Of a stretch of 58,805 nucleotides of DNA, positions 33,210 through 41,560 are shown piece by piece. The number at the start of each line of letters is the position of its first letter. The stretch's first letter is position 1. Source of the stretch: Aeromicrobium sp. (GTDB lineage: Bacteria > Actinomycetota > Actinomycetes > Propionibacteriales > Nocardioidaceae); the NCBI GenBank assembly GCA_025964895.1, contig JAOPXY010000100.1:1-58805 (forward strand), read 5' to 3'. A program made the translations under genes and the position numbers. The notes beneath the pieces were generated by a model. It was given only the letters and a program-made list of their open reading frames with translations, was not told where the DNA came from and searched no databases.

Positions 33210-33686
33210 ATGACCCACGACACCGACCACGGCTGGCTGGCCCAGGCGATCGACCTGGCCGTCGCCAACGTGGCGGCTGGCGGCGGCCCGTTCGGCGCCG
33301 TCATCGTCCGCGACAACCTGCTCGTCGCCACCGGTCAGAACCGGGTGACGCGCGATCTCGACCCCACCGCCCACGCCGAGGTCGAGGCGATCCGCGCTGC
33401 GTGCGCCACGGTCGGCGCCTTCTCCCTCGCCGGCATGACGCTCTACACGTCCTGCGAGCCGTGCCCCCTGTGTGTCTCGGCATCGCTATGGGCGCGCCTC
33501 GACCGCGTCGTGTACGCCGCCGACCGCGAGGACGCCGCCCGCGGTGGCTTCGACGACCGGGAGTTCTACGAGCTGTTCGCCCGCGACCGCGCCACCTGGC
33601 CCACCCGCATCGACGAGCTGCGCCCCACCCACGCCGGCGCCCCCTTCGACGCCTGGATGGACCACACCGCACGAGTCGACTACTGA
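33210..33686 (+). CDS. guaD: Guanine-deaminase-like CDA-fold nucleobase deaminase
   Basis: A 158-residue zinc deaminase. The motif TAHAEVEAIRAA (zinc His plus catalytic Glu) and SCEPCPLCVSASLWARLDRV (two zinc Cys) are intact. GGGPFGAVIVRDNLLVATGQ and the Asn of QNRVTRDLDPTAHAE fit the guanine deaminase/tRNA adenosine deaminase group. The C-terminal FYELFARDRATWPTRIDELR, without a tRNA-binding extension, favours GuaD, which would feed xanthine to the neighbouring oxidase. ATG 33210 has GAGAGGG upstream. Confidence 0.85.
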   Translation: MTHDTDHGWLAQAIDLAVANVAAGGGPFGAVIVRDNLLVATGQNRVTRDLDPTAHAEVEAIRAACATVGAFSLAGMTLYTSCEPCPLCVSASLWARLDRVVYAADREDAARGGFDDREFYELFARDRATWPTRIDELRPTHAGAPFDAWMDHTARVDY

Positions 33687-33692
33687 CCCCCG

Positions 33693-33722
33693 GCCGCCTC
33701 CGCCGCCTCCGCCGCCTCCGCC
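33693..33722 (+). repeat. 9-bp tandem repeat (GCCGCCTCC, 3.3 copies)
   Basis: Three exact copies of GCCGCCTCC (33693-33701, 33702-33710, 33711-33719) plus GCC follow shortly after the guaD stop. The run directly abuts the palindromic element to its right. Confidence 0.9.
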
Positions 33723-33783
33723 AAGATCTGGGCACGTCCGGGGGTCGACAGGGGTGTTTGGGCTCGGGACGTGCCCACATTTT
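33723..33783. repeat. Intergenic palindromic element (no enclosed gene)
   Basis: Exact 11-bp inverted arms TGGGCACGTCC (33729-33739) and GGACGTGCCCA (33767-33777) enclose a 27-nt loop. Partial pairing extends outward (AAGATC against CATTTT). It lies between the guaD stop and the ABC-importer promoter and resembles in layout the palindromes at 14692, 41486 and 51764, with unrelated sequence. Confidence 0.8.
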
Positions 33784-33837
33784 GGGGGGCCCGCTCGGCG
33801 AAGTTTAACCGCGACGTAATCAGCGGGGGCCGATCGT

Positions 33838-33859
33838 GAAACCCGGCGCTCCTAACGTC
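33838..33859 (+). promoter_or_regulatory. Shared 22-bp element upstream of the ABC importer
   Basis: A 22-bp block starting GAAAC, containing GCGCTCCTA and ending CGTC, is 19/22 identical to a block at 38223-38244 before the NCS1 permease. It contains TAACGT (33853-33858), a plausible -10. GAAACCC also pairs with GGGTTTC at 33875-33881. No -35 consensus is visible, suggesting an activator-dependent promoter or a dedicated sigma factor. Confidence 0.6.
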
Positions 33860-33934
33860 AGCGACACGTAACGGGGGTTTCGTCTCACGCGCGCCGGTCC
33901 TGGGCCGGCGCGCACCATCAGAACTGGAGTGCAC

Positions 33935-35002
33935 ATGACCATTTCCTTCCGCCGGGGCACGCGCCTCGCGGCCGTCGCGACCGTCGCCGGTCTGACGCTG
34001 GCCGCCTGTGGATCCTCCGACTCCGAGGGCGGCGACGAGGGTGGATCGACCGCGGCCGACGGCTTCGGCGAGCTGTCCGTCCAGCTGTCGTGGATCAAGA
34101 ATGCCGAGTTCGCCGGCGAGTTCATGGCCGACTCGAAGGGCTACTTCAAGGAGGCCGGGTTCAGCTCGGTCAACCTGCTGACGGGTCCCGTCGCGCAGGA
34201 GGAGATCGTCGCGACGGGCAAGGCCGACTTCGGCCTCAGCAACGCCGTCTCGACGGCCTCGGCCGTCGCCAACTCCGACTTCCCGCTCAAGATCGTCGGC
34301 ACGACGTACCAGAAGAACCCCTTCACGATCCTGTCGCTGGCTGACGGCGGCAACATCAAGACGCCGCAGGACCTGATCGGCAAGAAGATCGGCGTCCAGG
34401 ACCCCAACCTGAGCCTGTTCAAGGCGCTGCTCGCGGCGAACGGCATCGACGAGGACGAGGTCGAGATCGTCCCGAACGGCTTCGACGTCGCCCCGCTGGA
34501 GGACAAGCAGATCGACGGCCTCGTCGCGTACGTGACGAACGAGTCGCTGCTGGTCAAGGGACACGGCTTCGACACCGTCGACCTGCCGTTCGCCGACAAC
34601 GGGCTGCCGTTCGTCGCGGAGAGCGTCATGACGACCGACGAGACGATCGAGAAGTCGCCCGAGAAGGTCAAGGCGTTCCTGGAGGCCGAGATCAAGGGCT
34701 GGAAGGACGCCTGCTCCGACATCGAGGGCGGCGCCAAGCTGGCCGTCGACACGTACGGCAAGGACATCGACCCGCCGCTCGAGCTGGAGAAGGAGATCGA
34801 GCAGGCCCAGGCCCAGTGCGACGACCTCGTCGTCAACGACGAGACCGCGGCCAACGGACTGTTCACGATCAGCGATGCGGCGATCGCCGACAACATCAAG
34901 TCCCTCAAGACCGCCGGCATCGACATCGAGGCCGACGACCTGTTCGACATGTCGCTGCTGACCGAGCTGCTCAAGGAGAAGCCCGAGCTGGCGCAGGGCT
35001 GA
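33935..35002 (+). CDS. NMT1/THI5-like substrate-binding lipoprotein of an ABC importer
   Basis: A 355-residue exported solute-binding protein. The lipoprotein signal peptide is RRGTRLAAVATVAGLTLAAC with the lipobox LAAC (Cys about 26), followed by an acidic GSSDSEGGDEGG linker. The domain opens VQLSWIKNAEFAGEFMADSK, with GYFKEAGF, as in NMT1/THI5 and SsuA-like proteins that bind pyrimidines, sulfonates or related small molecules. ATG 33935 has CTGGAG 5 nt upstream. With the flanking ATPase and two permeases it should import a nucleobase or ureide; the ligand is inferred only from context. Confidence 0.88.
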   Translation: MTISFRRGTRLAAVATVAGLTLAACGSSDSEGGDEGGSTAADGFGELSVQLSWIKNAEFAGEFMADSKGYFKEAGFSSVNLLTGPVAQEEIVATGKADFGLSNAVSTASAVANSDFPLKIVGTTYQKNPFTILSLADGGNIKTPQDLIGKKIGVQDPNLSLFKALLAANGIDEDEVEIVPNGFDVAPLEDKQIDGLVAYVTNESLLVKGHGFDTVDLPFADNGLPFVAESVMTTDETIEKSPEKVKAFLEAEIKGWKDACSDIEGGAKLAVDTYGKDIDPPLELEKEIEQAQAQCDDLVVNDETAANGLFTISDAAIADNIKSLKTAGIDIEADDLFDMSLLTELLKEKPELAQG

Positions 35003-35042
35003 GTGAGCGGACAGACGGGAACGAGAACGGACGACTGAGGCA

Positions 35043-35870
35043 GTGACGATCGAGACCACCATGCCGGCCGGCGGAGCGGGCGAACCCAGCTCCGCCGGCA
35101 CCGGCCTGCACATCCAGGACCTGTCGAAGACCTTCACGGTCGGACGCAAGGAGGTCATCGCGCTCGAGGGCGCGACCCTGCACACCGACAAGGGCAGCTT
35201 CCTGTCGCTGCTGGGACCGTCCGGCTGCGGCAAGTCGACGATCCTGAGGATCCTCGCGGGGCTGGAGACCCCCACGAGTGGCCGCGCGGTCGTCGACGGC
35301 AAGTCACCCGCGGAGCTGCGCCGGGCGCACGAGCTCGGCATCGCGTTCCAGGACGCGGCGCTGCTGCCGTGGCGATCGGTCGAGTCGAACATCCGCCTGC
35401 CGTTCCAGGTGTCGGGGGAGAAGCCCGACGAGTCGCTGGTCCGCGAGCTCATCAAGCTCGTGGGGCTCGAGGGGTTCGAGAAGGCGCGGCCCGCGCAGCT
35501 GTCCGGCGGCATGCGGCAGCGCGTGTCGATCGCCCGGTCGCTCGTCGTCAAGCCGTCCGTGCTGCTGCTCGACGAGCCGTTCGGCGCGCTCGACGACATG
35601 ACGCGTCAGCGGCTCAACCTGGAGCTGCTGCGCATCTGGACCGAGAAGCCCGCGACGACGCTCATGGTCACGCACGGCATCGCGGAGGCGATCTTCCTGT
35701 CAGACAAGGTCGCGGTCATGAGCCCACGGCCCGGGCGCATCCAGGAGGTCATCGACGTGGACCTGCCACGTCCGCGTCTGCCGGAGATGATGCGCACGCC
35801 GGAGTTCCACCAGCTGCACGACCACGCGTCGGAGCTCCTGTTCGGCGCCGGCGGCGCCGCGGTCGACTGA
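35043..35870 (+). CDS. ABC importer ATPase (nitrate/sulfonate/thiamine-precursor type)
   Basis: A 275-residue nucleotide-binding subunit. Walker A is [21 protein letters not shown]-loop [20 protein letters not shown], signature [20 protein letters not shown], Walker [21 protein letters not shown] and the switch His in [16 protein letters not shown] 35043 begins 40 nt after the binding-protein stop. The stop overlaps the first permease start by one base (TGATG). Confidence 0.95.
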   Translation: MTIETTMPAGGAGEPSSAGTGLHIQDLSKTFTVGRKEVIALEGATLHTDKGSFLSLLGPSGCGKSTILRILAGLETPTSGRAVVDGKSPAELRRAHELGIAFQDAALLPWRSVESNIRLPFQVSGEKPDESLVRELIKLVGLEGFEKARPAQLSGGMRQRVSIARSLVVKPSVLLLDEPFGALDDMTRQRLNLELLRIWTEKPATTLMVTHGIAEAIFLSDKVAVMSPRPGRIQEVIDVDLPRPRLPEMMRTPEFHQLHDHASELLFGAGGAAVD

Positions 35871-36658
35871 TGGGCGAGAACGAGCGCCTGCGCACGGCGA
35901 CGATCGGCGCGATCGGCGTCGTCACCACGATCGCCGTGTGGTGGGTCGTGGCGGCGACGGTCCTGAGCGACTTCCAGATCCCGACCCCGCCGGAGATCGT
36001 GGACGTCTTCCGCGAGCGCGGGCTCGGCTACTACCAGCGGGTCTTCTCGATCACGCTGAAGGAGGCGGGCTGGGGCTACCTGGTCGGCGTGGGGCTCGCG
36101 CTCACCACGGCCGTCGTGGTGCTGCTGGTCCCGGTCATCGAGCCGCTCGTCATGCAGTTCGCCGTCATCACGTACTGCCTGCCGATCGTGGTGCTCGCGC
36201 CGATCCTGATCACGGTGCACGAGATTCCCGAGAAGGGCGGGCTGTCGGCGACCGCGATCGACCTGGCCGCGGTCTCGGTGTTCTTCACGACCGTCGTGGG
36301 CGCGGTGCTCGGCTTCCGCACCGTCGACCGGTCGACGCTCGACGTCGTCTCGGTGTACGGCGGCAGCCGGTTCCAGCAGCTGCGCCGGGTGCGGCTCGTC
36401 TCGGCGCTGCCGGCCCTGTTCAGCACCTTGCAGATCGCTGCGCCCGCCGCCTTCCTCGGCGCGCTGCTGGGCGAGTACTTCGACCGGCACCTCGAGATCG
36501 GCGTCGGGCCGTCGCTGATCCTCAGCCAGAACAATCGCGAAACGGCGCTCGCGTGGTCCCTCGGCCTCGGCTGCGCCGTGGTGTCCGGCCTGGCGTACCT
36601 CGTCCTGGGCCTCATCGGTCGCATCGTCGCGCCGTGGTCGCGGGGGGTGTCGGCATGA
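35870..36658 (+). CDS. ABC importer permease 1
   Basis: A 262-residue BPD-type permease with about six transmembrane segments. The coupling EAA loop is DVVSVYGGSRFQQLRRVRLV, then SALPALFSTLQIAAPAAFLG. It has the SsuC/ThiX-like ending VGPSLILSQNNRETALAWSL. A second permease follows immediately, overlapping by ATGA, so the channel is probably a heterodimer. Confidence 0.92.
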   Translation: MGENERLRTATIGAIGVVTTIAVWWVVAATVLSDFQIPTPPEIVDVFRERGLGYYQRVFSITLKEAGWGYLVGVGLALTTAVVVLLVPVIEPLVMQFAVITYCLPIVVLAPILITVHEIPEKGGLSATAIDLAAVSVFFTTVVGAVLGFRTVDRSTLDVVSVYGGSRFQQLRRVRLVSALPALFSTLQIAAPAAFLGALLGEYFDRHLEIGVGPSLILSQNNRETALAWSLGLGCAVVSGLAYLVLGLIGRIVAPWSRGVSA

Positions 36659-37449
36659 GTCGGGCGGCGATCATCGGACGTCCGCTGCTCAACCTGGCCT
36701 TCGTCCTCGCCGCTGCCGTGGCGGCCTGGTACGCCCTGGTCAGCCTGACCGGCGTCAGTGAGCTCACGACGCGCCTGCCGCAGGACGTCGTCGGCTACCT
36801 GTTCACCGAGGAGGACGCCGGCGAGAACCGCTCCGAGGTGCTGGGCGCCCTCGGCCAGACGCTTATCGACGCCGGCATCGGCTTCGCCGCGGGCCTCACC
36901 GTGGCGACGCTCCTCGCGACGGCCATGGTGCTGTGGAAGGGCATCGAGGCGGCAACGATGCCGATGGTCATGGTCGTCCGCACCATTCCGCTCGTCGCCC
37001 TCGCGCCCGTCATCACGCTGCTGTTCGGCAACGGCTTCTGGTGCGTCGCGGTCATGAGCGGCATCGTCGTGCTGTTCCCGGCGCTCGTGAACATCGCGTT
37101 CGGGCTGCGATCCGTGACACCGCAGATGCGCGACGTCGTGACGGTGTACGGCGGCACGTCGTGGGACGTCCTGCGCCGGGTCGCGTACCCCACCGCGCTC
37201 CCATCGATCTTCGCGGCGATCCGCATCTCGGTGCCCGGCGCCATCACGGGCGCGCTGATCGCGGAGTACTTCACGACGACCGACAGCGTCGGCAAGGCCG
37301 TCAACACCTCGCTCGCGCTGTATCAGTACGACCAGCTCTGGTCGCTCATCGTCGTCGTGACGCTCGTGTCGGTCGTGGGCTACATGCTCGCGCAGCTCGC
37401 GGAGTCGTTCGTCCTGGCGCGATACGGCCAGGGCACGGAGCGGGGCTGA
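36655..37449 (+). CDS. ABC importer permease 2
   Basis: A 264-residue paralogue of the preceding permease. Conserved loop DVVTVYGGTSWDVLRRVAYP precedes TALPSIFAAIRISVPGAITG; GALIAEYFTTTDSVGKAVNT marks the C-terminal half. Two distinct permeases beside one ATPase gene imply a heterodimeric channel with an ATPase homodimer. Coupled to permease 1 by ATGA. The GntR regulator starts 7 nt after its stop. Confidence 0.92.
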   Translation: MSRAAIIGRPLLNLAFVLAAAVAAWYALVSLTGVSELTTRLPQDVVGYLFTEEDAGENRSEVLGALGQTLIDAGIGFAAGLTVATLLATAMVLWKGIEAATMPMVMVVRTIPLVALAPVITLLFGNGFWCVAVMSGIVVLFPALVNIAFGLRSVTPQMRDVVTVYGGTSWDVLRRVAYPTALPSIFAAIRISVPGAITGALIAEYFTTTDSVGKAVNTSLALYQYDQLWSLIVVVTLVSVVGYMLAQLAESFVLARYGQGTERG

Positions 37450-37456
37450 GCGGGGC

Positions 37457-38170
37457 ATGGCCGCGAGCCCGCGACGTCGCTCGATCTTCGCATCGAGGCT
37501 CGTCAACACGACGCCGGACGGCGAGCAGCCGCGCGTGCTGCCCGACCTCCGTCGCGCGATCCTCGACGGCGACGAGCCGCCGGGGACCGTCATCCCGATC
37601 GATGCGGTCGCGCGGTTCTTCGGGGTCAGCCAGATCCCGGTGCGCGAGTCGCTCAAGATCCTGACCGGGGAGGGGCTCGTCGAGCACCGTCCGCACATCG
37701 GGTACCGCGTCACGAAGCTGCGCTTCGAGGAGTTCCGCGAGATGTACGACGTCCGGCAGGCCCTCGAGACCTCCGCCCTGCGAGCCGCCGTCCAGCACGC
37801 GGCGATCGAGGATGACCGGCTCGTCGGCTCGATCCACGAGGCGCTGGCCGAGGCCACGCGCCGCGGTGACGAGAAGAGTTACCACGCCCAGTCGCGGCGG
37901 TTCCACATGGCGCTGATCACGCCGTCGGGCATGCAGCGGCTGCTGCGCATGTACGAGTCGGCGTGGAACATCACCGAGCCGGCCCGGCCCATGGCGCGCG
38001 TGTCGGAGGCGGGGCGCGCCCAGTTCCACGGCGACCACGACCGCATGGTCGATGCGTTCGTCGCCCGCGACGCGGACCGGCTCATCGCGGAGTCGATGCA
38101 CCACTACGGGCACCTGCGCGACGCGATCGCCATGTTCGCCGACGACCCGGACGTGTTCCTCGGGCCCTGA
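37457..38170 (+). CDS. GntR-family regulator, FCD (FadR-like) subgroup
   Basis: A 237-residue regulator. The N-terminal winged helix contains VLPDLRRAILDGDEPPGTVI and AVARFFGVSQIPVRESLKIL followed by TGEGLVEHRPHIGYRV, the GntR signature. The C-terminal FCD domain has FREMYDVRQALETSALRAAV and metal-binding His candidates in FHMALITPSG, FHGDHDRMV and MHHYGHL. FCD domains often bind carboxylates. Located at the end of the importer operon and just before the NCS1 permease promoter, it is a good candidate to control either. Confidence 0.93.
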   Translation: MAASPRRRSIFASRLVNTTPDGEQPRVLPDLRRAILDGDEPPGTVIPIDAVARFFGVSQIPVRESLKILTGEGLVEHRPHIGYRVTKLRFEEFREMYDVRQALETSALRAAVQHAAIEDDRLVGSIHEALAEATRRGDEKSYHAQSRRFHMALITPSGMQRLLRMYESAWNITEPARPMARVSEAGRAQFHGDHDRMVDAFVARDADRLIAESMHHYGHLRDAIAMFADDPDVFLGP

Positions 38171-38222
38171 ACTTCCTATATCTCTCCCGTAACCGCCGCT
38201 TGACGCGTGGACGGGGGCAGGC

Positions 38223-38244
38223 GAAACACCGCGCTCCTAGCGTC
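38223..38244 (+). promoter_or_regulatory. Shared 22-bp element upstream of the NCS1 permease
   Basis: 19/22 identity with 33838-33859 (same GAAAC start, GCGCTCCTA core and CGTC end). The embedded TAGCGT (38238-38243) would serve as -10, 35 nt before ATG 38279. The spacing from GAAAC to the -10 is the same 15 nt in both copies. Confidence 0.6.
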
Positions 38245-38278
38245 GTGCCCACGCGATCGACCACACCGAGGAGCACAC

Positions 38279-39811
38279 ATGACGGACATCAGGAGCGACG
38301 GCGACGTCGTCGAGGCGGCCGGCTACCCGCCGGGCCAGGGCTGGGTCAAGAAGGGCTACGACCCGCGGCTGGCCAACGAGGACCTCGCCCCGCTGGAGAA
38401 CCAGAGCTGGAGCACGTACAACATCTTCGCGTTCTGGATGTCCGACGTGCACAGCGTCGGCGGCTACGTCACCGCCGGCAGCCTGTTCGCCCTGGGCCTG
38501 ACGAGCTGGCAGGTGTTCGTGAGCCTCATCGTCGGCATCTGCATCGTGCAGTTCTTCTGCAACCTGATCGCGAAGCCCAGCCAGGTCGCGGGCGTCCCGT
38601 ACCCCGTCATCAGCCGCGCCTCGTTCGGCGTGCGCGGCGCCAACATCCCGGCGATCATCCGCGGACTCATCGCGGTGGCCTGGTACGGCGTGCAGACGTT
38701 CCTCGCCGCGACGTCGCTCAACATCGTGTTCATCAAGCTGTGGCCTGGCCTCGGCAGGTACGCCGACGTCGACCAGCACGGCTTCCTGGGCCTCTCGGCG
38801 CTGGGCTACGTCAGCTTCGCGATCCTGTGGGTGGTGCAGGCGGCGGTCTTCTGGCGCGGCATGGAGTCGATTCGCAGGTTCATCGACTTCTGCGGCCCGG
38901 CCGTCTACGCCGTCATGTTCGTGCTGTGCGGCTACATGCTGTGGAAGGCGGACTTCGACATCAGCCTCAACCTGTCGGACGTCGAGCTGAGCGGCTGGGA
39001 GACCGTCACCACGATGCTGGGCGCGATCGCGCTGGTCGTGTCGTACTTCTCCGGCCCGATGCTCAACTTCGGCGACTTCGCCCGCTACGGCAACAGCTTC
39101 GACTCGGTCAAGAAGGGCAACTTCTGGGGCCTGCCGGTCAACTTCGTCATCTTCTCGCTGCTCGTCGTGCTGACGGCGTCGGCGACCGTCCCGGTGTTCG
39201 GTGAGCTGCTGACCGATCCGGTGCACACGGTCGAGGCGATCGACACCCACGTGGCGATCCTGCTCGGCGGTCTGACGTTTGTCATCGCGACGGTGGGCAT
39301 CAACATCGTGGCCAACTTCATCTCGCCGGCGTTCGACTTCTCCAACGTCTCGCCGCAGAAGATCAGCTGGCGCATGGGCGGCATGATCGCGGCCGTCGGC
39401 TCGATCCTGCTGACGCCGTGGAACTGGTACTCCGACCCGGACGCGATCTTCTGGACCCTCGGCCTGCTGGGTGCCCTCATCGGCCCGCTGTTCGGCATCC
39501 TGATCGCGGACTACTACATCATCCGCAGGCAGCACGTCATCGTCGACGACCTGTTCACGCTCGACGAGAGCGGCGAGTACTTCTACACCAAGGGCTACAA
39601 CCCGGCCGCCGTCTACGCCGTCATCTTCGCAGGTTCCATCGCGATCCTCAGCGTCGTGATCCCGAAGCTCGCCGACGTCGTGACGTGGCTGCCCGACTAC
39701 AGCTGGTTCCTCGGCTGCGGACTTGGCTTCGTCAGCTACTGGCTGCTCGCGCTGCGGCTGAACGTGGCGGGTTTCGCCGACCGCCGGGCCGTCGGCGCGA
39801 CGGCCGCCTGA
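38279..39811 (+). CDS. NCS1-family nucleobase/allantoin/hydantoin permease
   Basis: A 510-residue transporter with about twelve transmembrane segments. NCS1 landmarks: QSWSTYNIFAFWMSDVHSVG in TM1, YPVISRASFGVRGANIPAII, GLIAVAWYGVQTFLAATSLN, SYFSGPMLNFGDFARYG, and NIVANFISPAFDFSNVSPQK followed by ISWRMGG. Relatives carry uracil, purine-cytosine, allantoin or hydantoins with sodium or protons. The neighbouring racemase and catabolic genes favour allantoin. ATG 38279 has GAGGAG about 6 nt upstream. Confidence 0.92.
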   Translation: MTDIRSDGDVVEAAGYPPGQGWVKKGYDPRLANEDLAPLENQSWSTYNIFAFWMSDVHSVGGYVTAGSLFALGLTSWQVFVSLIVGICIVQFFCNLIAKPSQVAGVPYPVISRASFGVRGANIPAIIRGLIAVAWYGVQTFLAATSLNIVFIKLWPGLGRYADVDQHGFLGLSALGYVSFAILWVVQAAVFWRGMESIRRFIDFCGPAVYAVMFVLCGYMLWKADFDISLNLSDVELSGWETVTTMLGAIALVVSYFSGPMLNFGDFARYGNSFDSVKKGNFWGLPVNFVIFSLLVVLTASATVPVFGELLTDPVHTVEAIDTHVAILLGGLTFVIATVGINIVANFISPAFDFSNVSPQKISWRMGGMIAAVGSILLTPWNWYSDPDAIFWTLGLLGALIGPLFGILIADYYIIRRQHVIVDDLFTLDESGEYFYTKGYNPAAVYAVIFAGSIAILSVVIPKLADVVTWLPDYSWFLGCGLGFVSYWLLALRLNVAGFADRRAVGATAA

Positions 39812-39816
39812 CGCCG

Positions 39817-40542
39817 ATGCGGATCCTCGTCGTCAACCCGAACACCACGGCGTCGATGACCGCCACGATCGGCGCGTGCGCCCGGGCCGTCGCCGGCCCG
39901 GGCGTCACCGTCGAGGCGGTCAACCCGGCGACCGGCCCGGTCTCGATCGAGAGCCACCACGACGACGCGATGAGCGTCCCAGGGGTCCTGGTCGAGCTCG
40001 CCGCCGGGGAGGCCGCGGGCGCGGACGCGTACGTCATCGCGTGCTTCGGCGACCCGGGACTGCTCGCGGCGCGCGAGCTCGTGCGCGGACCCGTCGTCGG
40101 GATCGCCGAGGCCGCGATGCGGACCGCGGCGTACCTGGGCCGCGGCTTCAGCGTCGTCACGACGATGGAGCGGACCGTCGGGCACACGTGGGACCTGGCC
40201 CGCGCCTACGGGCTGGAGCGGCAGTGCAGGGGCGTGCACGCGACGGGCATCCCGGTCGTCGAGCTGGAGACCGACCCCGAGGCGTACGCGACCGTGCTGG
40301 GTGCGTCGCGGGCAGCGCTCGACACGGACGGGTCCGAGGTCATCGTGCTCGGGTGCGCCGGGATGGCCGACCTGTGCGCCCGCCTGCAACGTGACCTGGG
40401 CGTGCCGGTCGTCGACGGCGTCGCAGCCGCGACGCTGACCGCCCGGTCGCTGGTCGAGCTGGGGCTGGCGACCAGCCCACGGGGCGAGTTCGCGCCGCTG
40501 CCGCACCAGGCACCGATGATGGGACCAGCGGTGAGCCACTAG
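39817..40542 (+). CDS. Asp/Glu/hydantoin racemase family protein (possible allantoin racemase)
   Basis: A 241-residue cofactor-independent racemase. The N-terminus MRILVVNPNTTASMTATIGA is typical of hydantoin racemases. The two catalytic cysteines lie in AYVIACFGDPGL and VIVLGCAGMADL. Placed directly after the NCS1 permease (5 nt gap), it could interconvert allantoin enantiomers, as proposed for HpxA-like enzymes, so that imported R-allantoin can enter the S-specific pathway. The alternative is a general hydantoin or aspartate racemase. Confidence 0.88.
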   Translation: MRILVVNPNTTASMTATIGACARAVAGPGVTVEAVNPATGPVSIESHHDDAMSVPGVLVELAAGEAAGADAYVIACFGDPGLLAARELVRGPVVGIAEAAMRTAAYLGRGFSVVTTMERTVGHTWDLARAYGLERQCRGVHATGIPVVELETDPEAYATVLGASRAALDTDGSEVIVLGCAGMADLCARLQRDLGVPVVDGVAAATLTARSLVELGLATSPRGEFAPLPHQAPMMGPAVSH

Positions 40543-40545
40543 GTT
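40540..40545 (+). promoter_or_regulatory. -10 box giving leaderless ispE transcript
   Basis: TAGGTT, overlapping the racemase stop codon, lies 6 nt before GTG 40552. There is no Shine-Dalgarno. Confidence 0.55.
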
Positions 40546-40551
40546 GAACGG

Positions 40552-41475
40552 GTGAGCCAAGCGAACGTCCGTGTCCCCGCGAAGATCAACCTGTGCCTGG
40601 GCGTCGGACCGGTCCGCGACGACGGCTACCACCCCCTCGCGACGGTGTACCAGGCCGTGGACCTGCACGACGAGGTGCGCGCGACCGCCCGCGAGGACGG
40701 CGAGATCACGGTTGCGGTGCACAGCGAGCTCGACGTCCGCGTCGCGGGCGAGATCGCGTTCGTCCCCGAGGACGACGACAACCTCGCGATCAAGGCCGCC
40801 CGGCTGCTGCGCGAGCGCACCGGGGTTACGGCCGGCGTCGACCTGGCGATCCGCAAGGTCATCCCGGTCGCGGGCGGCATGGCTGGGGGATCGGCCGACG
40901 CCGCCGCGGCGCTCGTCGCATGCAACGAGGCGTGGGGGACGGGCCTGTCGCGCGCGGCACTGGAGACCCTCGCGGCCAGGCTGGGCAGCGACGTCCCGTT
41001 CCTGCTGCACGGCGGCAACGCGATCGGCGGTGGGCGCGGCGAGACTGTCAGCCCCGTTCTCGCCCGCGGCTCGTACCACTGGGTCTTCGCGATGGCCCAC
41101 GAGGGACTCTCGACCAAGGCCGTGTTCGCCGAGTTCGACCGGCTCAACGCCCACCGGACGGTGCGCTCCCCGGAGGTGCCCGACGCGCTGCTCGCGGCGC
41201 TCCGGGCCGGCGACGCGGAGGCATTGGGCGATGCGCTGTCGAACGACCTGACGGAGGCGGCGCTGTCGCTGCGCCCCGAGCTCGGCGACACGCTCGGCAT
41301 CGGCCTGCAGGCCGGTGCCCTCGGCGCGATCCTGTCCGGCTCCGGCCCGACCGCGCTGTTCCTGGCCGCGAGCGAGCAGCACAGCCTCGACATCGCCTTC
41401 GCGCTGAGCAGCACCGCCGGCTGCGCCGACGTCGTCCAGTCCCGCGGCCCCGTCACGGGCGCCCGCCTGACCTGA
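40552..41475 (+). CDS. ispE: 4-diphosphocytidyl-2-C-methyl-D-erythritol kinase
   Basis: A 307-residue GHMP kinase of the non-mevalonate isoprenoid pathway. Landmarks: VRVPAKINLCLGVGPVRDDG, YHPLATVYQAVDLHDEV, the ATP loop KVIPVAGGMAGGSADAAAAL, LGSDVPFLLHGGNAIGGGRG (catalytic Asp) and ILSGSGPTALFLA. The PVAGGMAGGSADAA glycine-rich loop is intact. In many Actinobacteria ispE follows rsmA, but here the purine island lies between them. Confidence 0.95.
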   Translation: MSQANVRVPAKINLCLGVGPVRDDGYHPLATVYQAVDLHDEVRATAREDGEITVAVHSELDVRVAGEIAFVPEDDDNLAIKAARLLRERTGVTAGVDLAIRKVIPVAGGMAGGSADAAAALVACNEAWGTGLSRAALETLAARLGSDVPFLLHGGNAIGGGRGETVSPVLARGSYHWVFAMAHEGLSTKAVFAEFDRLNAHRTVRSPEVPDALLAALRAGDAEALGDALSNDLTEAALSLRPELGDTLGIGLQAGALGAILSGSGPTALFLAASEQHSLDIAFALSSTAGCADVVQSRGPVTGARLT

Positions 41476-41485
41476 CCCTCCGGGC

Positions 41486-41543
41486 GGACGGACGATGAGG
41501 GGTTGTGGCCGCTGGCGCTGCCCGAGTCGCTCATCGTCCGTCC
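41486..41543. repeat. Palindromic repeat, 3' bracket of AbiEi/DUF559 gene 2
   Basis: Perfect 14-bp inverted arms GGACGGACGATGAG (41486-41499) and CTCATCGTCCGTCC (41530-41543) with a 30-nt loop. The element lies between the convergent stops of ispE and the AbiEi-like gene and may also work as a bidirectional terminator. Arms and the adjacent GGGG-TGTGGC words recur at 42524-42651. Confidence 0.9.
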
Positions 41544-41560
41544 GAAGGGGTCGAGGGTTG

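Noticed and set aside
28298-33331. A 1677-codon open frame on the minus strand across the purine operon
   Set aside because: It is antiparallel to allC, the RpiR gene and the xanthine-oxidising subunits, all of which have clear motifs. Its translation is low-complexity Arg/Asp/His-rich, typical of a shadow frame in very GC-rich DNA.
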